NCBI GenBank assembly: GCA_030280995.1
Contig: JASXTE010000002.1
Span: forward strand, 6,135,683 to 6,199,682
Source: Hemileia vastatrix
Lineage: Eukaryota; Basidiomycota; Pucciniomycetes; Pucciniales; Zaghouaniaceae
Length of the DNA stretch: 64,000 nucleotides
Reading direction: 5' to 3'
The notes beneath the pieces are model-generated. The model searched no databases, had not been told where the DNA came from, and worked only from the letters and a program-made list of their open reading frames with translations. Position numbers and translations under genes: made by a program. Position 1 is the stretch's first letter, and every line of letters begins with the position of its first letter. This document shows positions 34,908 through 45,884 of this stretch, piece by piece.

Positions 34908-36085
34908 TTTCAGCCTAAATATCCTTAGGACTGAGTATTTCTTATGCTTAAAATAAGATAACCTTAAGTAGATTAAGCTTATATCTTAAAAATAAGGTTA
35001 AAATAATAATATATATTATTTTATTATATATATATATAATTATTATTCTATTATATAACTTATAATAGTTTAAATAGCTTATCCATGGCCTAATAATATT
35101 TATTAAGGTGTTAATGGAGTCATAATATACTTATCTTAAGTGATATGAAGTAATTATTGACATACATAAGCTTATATGTATACATAAATCTCATATTTAG
35201 TGAAATATGCAGTATATTATGTATATTTAGGTATATAAGTGGGTTTTAGCCCCTTAATAGCCTATAACCTTTGTTTTTCTGCTTATTTTAGGTCATATGG
35301 ACGAAATCAGTGGACTCACAACGCCTACAGAAGCATAGACACCTATATCAGGCGCATACACCCAGTTTGGACTACTAAAATTACTTCCTTGAATGGCTAT
35401 TCACGGATTTATGGGTTGGAAGGATGTTTCTGGGTTAATTTGGATGCTTGGGGATGTTATTGGGGGCTTGGACATTTTATTTGTTTCCTTTATATGCTTT
35501 TGGTTTCATTAAATCTCTTTTTGATTGTTTATTTTACCTGTTTCTTTATGGTATCCGCTTTTATCTGGGTTTTCTATTTATGGTATGGATCAGTGTTATT
35601 ATTAATAGTGATGGAGGGTCCTTACTGGAGGTCTGGGTGTTGAAACTTCTTGAAGTGGACGCCATGGGGAGGTGATGGGCCCTCACAGTGCTGTAATTGC
35701 CGGGGATAGCAGTGACATCATCTGGATTGAAGGTCTGTGCACTCCAGTGGATTTGGGTATAAGTAAGGAGGGATTTTGACGGTTATTTATCATCATTCAA
35801 TTACTACAACTCCAACAAACACTACTATACAATTATTAACCTTTAGAAATATATTATAAAGCCACTATAAATTGATTTTATCTTTATATAAAGCTATAAC
35901 TATATTTTATTCATCTATTTTCCACCACTAGCACGCACTTAAATCCAAGTATTGTGAGTTTGACTTGAGTATAACTATTTTATTAGTCTTCCCCTGATGT
36001 TTAATCACTAAATCATTTATCAATAAGTAGTAGGACCATAAATAAACACTATTATATCATACTTATATACTAGACTATACTGACA
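34908..36085 (+). repeat. Gypsy-3 5' LTR, family A (1178 bp)
   Basis: Starts TTTCAGCCTAAATATCC (TGTCAGCC in the 3' LTR, so the G is mutated) and ends ACTATACTGACA. ATTGGGGGTCTTTCC follows as candidate primer-binding site. A 134-codon frame inside (35239-35643) is judged fortuitous. Confidence 0.9.
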
Positions 36086-36595
36086 ATTGGGGGTCTTTCC
36101 TTATATTTTACTTATTATTTAGTATAAGCCTTGGGACGTGATTTTTACCTTAGTACAGCTCAAAAAAAACCAAATATTTGGGTCTGCTGCATATTAGTGG
36201 GTCATCATAACTCATTGATTGCGGAAAAGAACCCTTAAAATAATTGTACTAATTTTTTATCATAAAAATTAGATATTTACAGTAGTAACTGTACCCAATA
36301 TAAACCCAATTTCACTTGGTATTTGGACACCAATATAGCACCCAATTAAATTGGTATTTGGTTAAAGCTTGTAAGCTACTTATTCACCCTTATAGAGGTC
36401 TAGTTAACCTTATTATTATATTTTTAACAGATTTTTTTGAATTTTTCTTATATTTTATTTAAATAAATAAAGATATAAATTCAGGGTAAGCTCCATTGCT
36501 TTTTTATTAGTAATATAATTGCTAATATCTTTTGTCTACTAATTTCATAGAGTTTTTTCCTTTTTTAGACGTAAAATATTGTCATTCTTAACAAT

Positions 36596-38206
36596 ATGAG
36601 TGCTCCCCAGGACAGTGTAAGTGAAAAGCCTGCTTATAATACCAGGTCTAAAGCTAACAAAAACTTTCCAGGACACCACCATGGAGGGCCAACAGTACCC
36701 CCAGCCAGAAAGCATGAGTATAGAAGAAAAGGACGCCCTCTTAAAAAAGATAACTATAAAAAAGACGTCTCCTCCTCTTCAGGATCAACTGTCCCACCTG
36801 GCCAAACAGGTTCTGAAGTTGGAGGAATCAAAATCACTCATGTTCAAAGAGGTAGAGCAGTTGCAAAACAATTGCAAGGTAGGGTTTCAGCAGATGAATC
36901 AGGCATTGGAAGAATTAAAGGGAGGCCAGCCCAGTCAGTCAAATCAGCAACCCCCTATCCAAGGCGGGTCAACTCACTCCCAGGAGAAAATCCGGGTAGA
37001 CAAATGGAAATGGGACTGGTTTCACCAACAGTGGACAAGCCACAGTTGCAACAGGGATCCACCCCCTCATCTGACTTCCTCAGCTCACCCTTACAAAGGA
37101 AAAAAGCGCCAAAAATCAGGACTGGAAACCATCCCTTGGTAAGTAGATTACCCTCTCAGATTGAACATAATACTGATAATTACAATATAGGTAATTCTAT
37201 TGATGTTAAATCTGTGCAAAAAATAGAGGAAGATTTAAGAAATTTAGGTTTTAGAGTAGATACACCTGAATTGTCTTTTGTCCACAATAACAGTACTATT
37301 TACAATGATAATACAGTTAACCCTCAGTTGCAACCACCTTCTAGTGAGATGAGAAGTTCACAGGAGAGTGAGAGAATTGAAAAGGAGGACATGGAATATT
37401 TTAACAATAATCCAACTGTCCATAGAATTGTTTCAGCATTGTGGAATAGAATGACTGATTGTGATGAACAGACAGTTAAGCTCACTAGTGATACAATTTC
37501 ATCCTTGACATTAAACATTTCTCAATTAGCAACACATAACAAAGAATTAGAGAAAGAACATTTGTCTCTAACTCTTAAATATGATTCATTGAGTAATAAA
37601 TATAATGACCTTTCAAACAAATTCTGTGAGTTAGAAAAATTATATGAAACACATTTATTAAAAACTGAATCAAGAACAAAGTTATCTTTTGCCCAGACAA
37701 ATCAAAGTGTCTCTGAGTTGCTACAAAGATTAACTAAAGTTGAGATTGAAACTGCCAATCTACTAATGAACCAGGATAATCATAAGTATAATAAATATAA
37801 TAATAATCCTTTCATTGGCAAAAGTGAATCTCATTCCTTCCCTATACCACCACAATTAAAACCATCTGGTGGTAGTGTCAAATCTGAAAATGTAAGTCAC
37901 AAATCCGTGCAGGAAGAAATACAAGACCATTTATCAAAAGTAAATGAGTTGTTGAATTTACCTAAGATTAGTGAGATAAAATCCAATCAGAAAAACTGGC
38001 CTAAGATAGATCAGTACCCAACTTATGATGGGGAAGCCAGCTCTGATTGGCAACATTTTATTCAAAGAATTGACAACTTGAAATTCTCATATAAGTTACC
38101 AGATGAAGAGATAACATCAAAATTAATTTCTTTATTTAAGGATGTTGCTTTATTATGGTTTGAAGCTGTCTTAAGTGAGGGTAGAGACTACTCTTGGGCT
38201 GAATAG
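36596..38206 (+). pseudogene. Gypsy-3 Gag frame (ORF-A joined to Gag)
   Basis: One open frame of 536 codons from ATG 36596 to TAG 38206. Residues 1-35 (MSAPQDSVSEKPAYNTRSKA …) are shared with Gypsy-1. Residues ~36-180 overlap ORF-B and are not conserved between families. From residue ~182 (LVSRLPSQIEHNTD) the conserved Gag follows, with a long coiled coil (LATHNKELEKEHLSLTLKYD, LSNKFCELEKLYE) and the core NWPKIDQYPTYDG, LWFEAVLSEG. Compared with Gypsy-1 a Trp codon has become TAG at 38204; a TAA follows at 38210, after which the same frame resumes. Gag would assemble the cytoplasmic particle. Confidence 0.87.
36681..37142 (+). CDS. Gypsy-3 ORF-B, intact overlapping frame
   Basis: Intact 153-codon frame from ATG 36681 (MEGQQYPQPESMSIEEKDAL) to TAA 37140-37142, shifted +1 relative to the Gag frame it overlaps. 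Residues ~15-85 are predicted helical and charged (DQLSHLAKQVLKLEESKS). Then come VDKWKWDWFHQQW, a His-Pro-Tyr-Lys-Gly basic stretch (HPYKGKKRQKS) and the end TIPW. The start context CACCATGG is favourable, and a valine-initiated extension upstream is not needed. The last codons overlap TTG-GTA-AGT of the Gag frame. Conservation of this frame, not the overlapping one, across families argues that it is translated. Confidence 0.65.
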   Translation: MEGQQYPQPESMSIEEKDALLKKITIKKTSPPLQDQLSHLAKQVLKLEESKSLMFKEVEQLQNNCKVGFQQMNQALEELKGGQPSQSNQQPPIQGGSTHSQEKIRVDKWKWDWFHQQWTSHSCNRDPPPHLTSSAHPYKGKKRQKSGLETIPW

Positions 38207-41200
38207 AAATAACTTATTGAAAAACAATTTGGAGGCTCTAAATTCAGGCTTACTCAGCAGAGACTTTATGAGAAGACTAGGTATAATCCATTGAATGGTG
38301 ACAAAACCATGGTATTTTTAATGAATTTAAACAAAATATTAAAAGCCATTGAGCCTCATATGGATTTTAACTTATGGAAAGATAAGATAATATATAAATT
38401 ACCTATATCTGTCAGAGATATTGTTGTTTCTAGAACATTAAATGTTACTGAATATTCTGACTTTATTAATATTTGCAATGAAATATTATTAAACCATAAG
38501 TATGAATCAAGGTATTCCACTTATAAACAAAATGTTGAACCTGTAAAAACTCAGAATTCAAAAACCCTTCAGGAGAAGCAGAAAAACCCTACTGCACCTG
38601 TAGTACCTAAAAAGTATGAAACAAATACTTGTTATAAGTGTAACAAACCTTGGGTCAAAGGTCACAAATGTGAGAAAAACATAAATATTGTTAAAAATCA
38701 ACGTGAATCTGAAACTGAAACTGAAAAAAGTAAAGAATCAAGTGATTATGACAGAAATATCTCATATAGTGATGAAAATGAAGTCTGTATGTTGGAAGAT
38801 GATTTGTCCATCTTTGAAAATCCAATATTAAATATGGACTCAAATGAATCTTTAATGAATTTTGAGGATGCTGAATTCATTAAGGATATACAAGCTGATA
38901 ACTTTAGAATGACACCTATCATGGTTCCAGCTATCATTTCTGGTGAAAATGTTAATAAAGTACTGGACACAGGAGCTGCTGGTTCTGTTGTTTCCACTAA
39001 TACATTACAGAAAATTGATAGTGAATATAAGTTTAAGCTTGAACCACTTCAAAATAAAAATTGGAGAGGTTTTGGATCAGTGCTACACCCCATTGGTAAA
39101 TACAAAGCTGCTGTTTTCTTTAAACATCAACATGGTTATGTAAGAGTAACTTGTGACTTTGTAGTAATGAATAATACTAACTGTAGTAACTGTTTTATCA
39201 TTGGAAATGATATTCTGACTAAATTTGGTGTAAAATTAGACCCTGCTAATAACAATTTTACAATCGGCATGAATGGTAAGAGGAAATTTAAAATAAATTC
39301 TTTTAACACAGTCTTACACATTGAGTCAGTAACAAATTCCCCGTGTAAAGGAAGAGAATCCAATGAGATGGAACATCATTTGGCACTCAGATAAGTAAAA
39401 CTGAGAAAGATAATATTTTGGAATTAATTAAAGCTTTTCCAATGGCTTTTGCACATGGTACAAATGAACTTGGCCTTGTAAAAGATCATGAAATGAAGAT
39501 TAGTTTAACCTGTGATATGAATAATATTCCTGCTAGTCTTAAAAAGAAACTATACCCTGCTTCACCAATGAAGAGGAAAGACATAGAGGATAATATTAAG
39601 ATGTTATTAAAAATGAACATTCTTGAGAAGGTTGAAACTACACCAAAATATTGTGTAATATCACCAGTGCTAATTTCTTATGAACAAGATAAAGCAAGAC
39701 TGTGCGGTGATTATAGAGCATTAAATACATTTACAGTAGATGATATTTATCCCTTGCCAAGGATTGCCTCTATACATGCTACCCTTAAAGGTGCTAAATA
39801 TATAAGTTTCCTAGATGGAAATAAAGGGTACCATCAAATTCCTGTTGAAAAGAATTCACAGAACATTTTGTTGATAACAACACACATGGGAATTTATAAG
39901 TATTTCAGAATGCCATTTGGACCAAAAAATGTTCCATCAGTATTTCAGAAGTTAATGGATATAACATTCCATAATGAAATGATTAAAGGATGGTTAATGG
40001 TATACATTGATGACATCATAGTGTTCTCTAAAACTTTTGATGAACACTTAATCCATTTAAGGAAAGTATTTCAGAAAATGGATGAAATAAAAATGACCCT
40101 TGCATTGAAAAAATGTAAATTTGGGTTTGAATCTTTAAAAGTGCTTGGTCATATTATATCTGGCTTACAAATATGTGTTGACCAAAATAAAGTGGCTGCA
40201 ATTAAGAATATTGGCATTCCTCAAAATGTAAAGGATGTACAATCTTTTCTTGGAATGTGTGGTTATTATAGACAATATATAAAAAACTACCAATCAATTG
40301 CTGCACCACTGACCACACTGATAAAGAAATCAGAAGCTTTCATTTGGAATAGTGAAAGACAAAAAGCTTTTGATAAGTTGAAAGAATGTTTAATGACAGC
40401 TCCTATCTTGGGTTTACCAGATTTCCAATTACCTTTTGTATTATATACAGATGCAAGTTTTATTGGACTGGGTGCTGCTTTGCATCAAAAACAACTTATT
40501 GAAGGTAAAATGTCAGAAGTAGTAATCTGCTATATTTCACGTACTCTGAGAAGTGGTGAATTGAAATATGGTGCTACTCAACTTGAATGTTTGGCAGTAG
40601 TATGGGCTCATGAGAAGCTACATTATTACCTTGAAGACCAAAAATTTGAGTTAATAACTGACTGTAGTGCAGTTAAGTCACTCTTAAACATGAAAACTCC
40701 TAATAGACACATGTTTAGATGGCAATTAGCTGTACAAGAATACAGAGGCCGGATGACTATTACACATAGAGCAGGAACCTTGCACTGTAATGTAGATCTG
40801 TTATCTAGAGTACCTCTGCCTAATAATGATTATAATCCTGCTTATGTTCCTGAGTCAGAGATTATTAACATTTATGGCATTTATATTGTAGATCTTGAGG
40901 ATGAGTTTATGCAATCAATTCTTGATAATTATAATTCAGATCCTGACTTGAGTAAATTAACTGCAATATTAAATGATCCATCTAATGCTTCAATGAATGT
41001 TTTAATAAAAACATTACCAATTAAGTATAAAGAGGCATTAGAAAAAGGAAAATTTTCCATTGAGGATGGTTTTATGTATTACAGGAAAAAATTAAGTAAT
41101 GTAATTGTAATTCCCCCTTCAATGAAGGAGTTAATGTTAAGTATATGTCATGATGATATATTAGCAGGTCATTTTGACTACCATAAAACATTAACCAGAG

Positions 41201-42439
41201 TAAAAAACACAGCTTGGTGGATTAAAATGTCTGAGGATGTTCAGAAATATGTTGAAACATGTGATTCTTGTCAAAAATCTAAAAGATTAACAGGAAAAAG
41301 AGCTGGTTTATTACAACAAATTGAGCAACCAAAAGCTCCATGGGAAATCATTAACATGGACTTTGTAACAGGTTTGCCAATAGCAGGGCATAAGAGTTAT
41401 AACTCCTGCTGGGTAATTGTAGATAGATTTACAAAGATGTGTAAATTTATTCCTACCCACAAAGAGGTTTCTGCAAAGGACTTAGCTTTTTTATGGTGGA
41501 CACAAATGTTAAATATAGCAGGTTTCCCCAAAGCAATAGTTTCTGACAGAGATCCTAAATTTACTTCTGAGTTCTGGATGTCACTTGTGGATGTTTCAGG
41601 GTGTCAATTAAAACTTTCTACAGCACACCATCCACAAACTAATGGGCTAGCAGAAAGAATGATACAAACCTTAGAAGATATGATAAGAAGATACTGTGCT
41701 TTTTGGTCTTAATTTTAAAGAAAATGACAAATTCACGCATGATTGGGTAACCCTTATCCCATGTTTAGAATTTGCATACAATAGTACAGTGCATTCTGTC
41801 ACTGGCAAAAAGCCATTTGAGTTATGGTTGGGTTATGTACCTAATACCCCTGCTAAAACTATTAATAAGTTACCTAGATTGGATATCCATCCAGGTACTA
41901 AATCTTTTCTTCAGATGCAGGAATTATGCAGAAAAAATGCTCAAGAATGTATAAATAAGGCGTTTGAGTATGAAAAGAAAAGATGGGATAAAGCCCATAA
42001 AGAACAAATGTTCAAAGAGGGTGATGAAGTCCTTATTTCAACACTACATTTCAATTTAAATGGTTATGTTAAATTGAAGGATCCATTCATTGGACCATTT
42101 GTAGTTATAAAGATGGTTGGTAATAATGCTGTTGAGGTTATTCTATATGCACCATATGATAGAAAACATCCAGTATCTCCTATTTCTCTTATAAAACCAT
42201 ACCATTCTAATGATACTGCTCTATTTCCAAGAAGATCAGGAAGGCATAAACAGCAACCTGAAGAAATAGTTGAAAAGGCATAAATTGAAAAGATACTTAA
42301 AAAGAGACACCTTACTAAAGAAAAGGGAGTTGAGTATCTATTAAGATTTAAAAATAAATCAAGTGAATATGACCAGTGGATTCCAGAAAATGAAATCTCT
42401 GATCTTAACAATCTCTTGAAAAAATTTAAATCTAAATAA
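38207..42439 (+). pseudogene. Gypsy-3 Gag end, Pol and chromodomain
   Basis: Continues the Gag frame (38291-39394): knuckle CYKCNKPWVKGHKC near 38627, protease DTGAAGSVVS near 38965. After the 25-bp deletion, 39418-41712 carries RT (CGDYRALNTFTVDDIYPLP, MPFGPKN, YIDDIIVFSKT at 40003), RNase H (YTDASFIGLGAALHQKQ) and integrase with an intact HHCC zinc site (HDDILAGHF … CDSCQKSK), MDFVTGLP, SDRDPKF and GLAERMIQTLED. A one-base shift near 41703 leads to 41696-42283 (integrase C-terminus, FNLNGYVKLKDPFIGPF). After a TAA the chromodomain runs to 42439 (YLLRFKNKSSEYDQWIPENE). Catalytic residues are all present. Confidence 0.9.
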
Positions 42440-42556
42440 TACTGTTCATTCAGTATATGTATTATAAAAATTATTTTTTATTTTTTTTATTTTATTATTT
42501 CACTCCTTAGTTTTAATTAAAATGTCTGAACAATTTTTTTTTTTGGGGTGAGGGAG

Positions 42557-43733
42557 TGTCAGCCTAGATATCCTTAGGACTGAATATTTCTTATGCTTAA
42601 AATAAGATAACCTTAAGTAGATTAAGCTTATATCTTAAAAATAAGGTTAAAATAATAATATATATTATTTTATTATATATATATATATAATTATTCTATT
42701 ATATAACTTATAATAGTTTAAATATCTTATCCATGGCCTAATAATATTTATTAAGGTGTTAATGGAGTCATAATATACTTATCTTAAGTGATATGAAGTA
42801 ATTATTGACATACATAAGCTTATATGTATACATAAATCTCATATTTAGTGAAATATGCAGTATATTATGTATATTTAGGTATATAAGTGGGTTTTAGCCC
42901 CTTAATAGCCTATAACCTTTGTTTTTCTGCTTATTTTAGGTCATATGGACGAAATCAGTGGACTCACAACGCCTACAGAAGCATAGACACCTATATCAGG
43001 CGCATACACCCAGTTTGGACAACTAAAATTACTTCCTTGAATGGTTATTCACGGATTTATGGGTTGGAAGGATGTTTCTGGGTTAATTTGGATGCTTGGG
43101 GATGTTATTGGGGGCTTGGACATTTTATTTGTTTCCTTTATATGCTTTTGGTTTCATTAAATCTCTTTTTGATTGTTTATTTTACCTGTTTCTTTATGGT
43201 ATCCGCTTTTATCTGGGTTTTCTATTTATGGTGTGGATCAGTGTTATTATTAATAGTGATGGAGGGTCCTTACTGGAGGTCTGGGTGTTGAAACTGCTTG
43301 AAGTGGACGCCATGGGGAGGTGATGGGCCCTCACAGTGCTGTAATTGCCGGGGATAGCAGTGACATCATCTGGATTGAAGGTCTGTGCACTCCAGTGGAT
43401 TTGGGTATAAGTAAGGAGGGATTTTGACGGTTATTTATCATCATTCAATTACTACAACTCCAACAAACACTACTATACAATTATTAACCTTTAGAAATAT
43501 ATTATAAAGCCACTATAAATTGATTTTATCTTTATATAAAGCTATAACTATATTTTATTCATCTATTTTCCACCACTAGCACGCACTTAAATCCAAGTAT
43601 TGTGAGTTTGACTTGATTACAACTATTTTATTAGTCTTCCCCTGAGGTTTAATCACTAAATCATTTATCAATAAATAGTAGGACCATAAATAAACACTAT
43701 TATATCATACTTATATACTAGACTATACTGACA
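42557..43733 (+). repeat. Gypsy-3 3' LTR, family A (1177 bp)
   Basis: Starts TGTCAGCCTAGATATCC after the purine tract GGTGAGGGAG and ends ACTATACTGACA. Nearly identical to the 5' LTR. Confidence 0.9.
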
Positions 43734-43933
43734 ATAATAGATCTATATTTTGAAGTGATTTTGGAAGTGAGAGTGCAGTAGTTGAAAGATTCTTTGGCCC
43801 AGTGCTACATGGAAAATGAAAATTCATCCAACCTGGAAGCTCAAGTGTTTTCAGTTGCAATAAAAAGACAATAACTAATCTCATTACACATGAAAAAAAC
43901 CATATTGAAGATTGGAGATTGGCTATTGCTATT

Positions 43934-45424
43934 TGTCAGGCTAAGGTCAAGTACAAGGACGTGAACTAGCTTGAATAGTCAGTTGTCTAGAAGATTTTAA
44001 TGGTCCTATATGAATACTTTAGTTTTAATCCACTAAGTTGTAAAATATAATCAAATATAAAGGTCTCAGTAATATAATTCTCACTATTCTTATATATGGC
44101 TTTCAATCTTTATAGTTGGTAGAAAAATAGATTATATAAATTCAGATACTATTCAAAAGTCTTATAAAAGTACTAATTGATATGTATTGTAATTGGTTTG
44201 GTTATATTGGTTAAATTGTAATGATAAAGAATGAAGAAATACAACCCAAAAACCTCCTCCTTTTATACACACTGAGTTCCCCAATGATTCCCTTGATGTA
44301 CCACCCAATACAAAGTTAAAGACGCCTCTAAACAACTAATAGACATGCCCATCAACATTCCCAGTAACCCATGACATAATTAGAAGAATAACAACCGCCA
44401 AAATCCTGTAATAATAAGGGAAATCCTTCAAAATTAAAGAAAAAGACAAAAAGAGTGTATATGCGTATAAAATAATAATATTACAGACTAAAGGAGACTT
44501 TTTAAGGTTAATAATAGCTTAATAATAAGGGGGATTGACTGTAGAAATAATGGGGCTAATCCTGACATTATACTACGTGAAATTCCCATTCAAAAATAAC
44601 CAAAATTGACTGAGAAACCACCCAAAAACTTAAAAAAGAGCATGAGATGTGGGGTAACTACATGCAGTTCTTGGCAGGCGCTTGCACGGGTAAATCCTTG
44701 ACTAAAATTAGGCGAATTTAAGCGTGGTGATGAAATAAAGTGCCAAGAGTGAGGTTATTAATGAAATTAGTGCATATAAACAAGGTCAATGCATTATTAA
44801 TTAAGCTAGGACACTAAATAAGCGCCTGTCGCCTATTTTAGTGTGTTTCCCCACAGTGGGCGTAGAATGTGGGGTAATTATAGTGTGAAAAAGCTAACTT
44901 TGCTAAAAATGAAGCTATTCACACGGGAAAAAAGCAGGCAGTATGTGGCCAGTACACAGAAGCCATTTCTGGCATAAAAAACACCAAATTTGAAAAGTGT
45001 TATTTTTATGCATTTAAATAGCCAAATCAATAGTTCTAAATGAGCCCAATAGATCTGTCAAAGCGCAATTTTGATATTCTCAATTTTATAGCACATATAG
45101 TCAACTTTTAAGTGAAATAAAGCGCATTTCTTGTTTTTTGCATAAAACAATGAATATAACAGCTTTAAGTGTACTTAAAAATTATGTAGCCTTATACTTA
45201 AGGTTCTTAAGATTACCCTAACATATTCCAACTTAATATTAAGTACATAAGACCTATAAAAGGTGGATATATGCGTGTATATAAGGTGTTATAATGGCAT
45301 TTTTTGTGTATTATCATAATTTTACTTATGTATACTATTTGTGTACTCTTATTTATTATTCCCATGTATAGTTCATGTGTGTAACATTACTTTTTGCTCA
45401 GTCCTGGAGATATACAGGCTGACA
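43934..45424 (-). repeat. Solo LTR, family D, minus orientation (1491 bp)
   Basis: Target duplication CTATT at 43929-43933 and 45425-45429. On the minus strand it starts TGTCAGCCTGTATATCTCC and ends CCTTAGCCTGACA. It is almost identical to the + copy at 27221-28721 apart from a ~20-bp gap near its start. TATA box at 44259-44267 on the minus strand. Confidence 0.87.
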
Positions 45425-45884
45425 CTATTTATGATGAGTTTTGTAATGATTGAACAAATATATATATTGTCATTCAGAAAGCTAAATAAAATTTAACATA
45501 AATCTTGTTAGCTCTAATATTAATCATAAAAAATCCCTCAATTTTGTAGGAAAACACGCTTTTTTGGCCTTAATTTCTAACCTTAACCATCAAATCAAGA
45601 CACTTTCTGAAGATAAAATATGAAGAAGAATATCTTCTTTGTACATATCTTTATGTAAAAATAACTTACTTCTAATTTTAAATTCTGCTACCTGCTTCAC
45701 TTCTACTCTGGATATCTGGACTTCTTGATGGGGGTCTCCTAATATTAGCCTAGCACTAAATTGTATAGATGAGGAGTGGTGGATGAAATGGGCTTTATTT
45801 GGCTTCTTCTCTTTTTTTGGCTGTCATACAGATGTTAAAATATATAATATTTGTTTATTATTGAATGAATTCTTCCAAGACAAT

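Larger units (their letters stand above)
34908..43733 (+). mobile_element. Gypsy-3, youngest chromovirus copy
   Basis: Bounded by LTRs with perfect target duplication ATAAT (34903-34907 and 43734-43738). In ~300 bp compared by eye the two LTRs differ at only about 1%, so insertion is recent. The coding region is nearly complete: two close nonsense codons at 38204 and 38210, a 25-bp deletion near 39371, one extra T near 41703 and a TAA at 42281. Otherwise gag and pol form one frame. It is the best reference for this family and for the other damaged copies. Confidence 0.93.
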
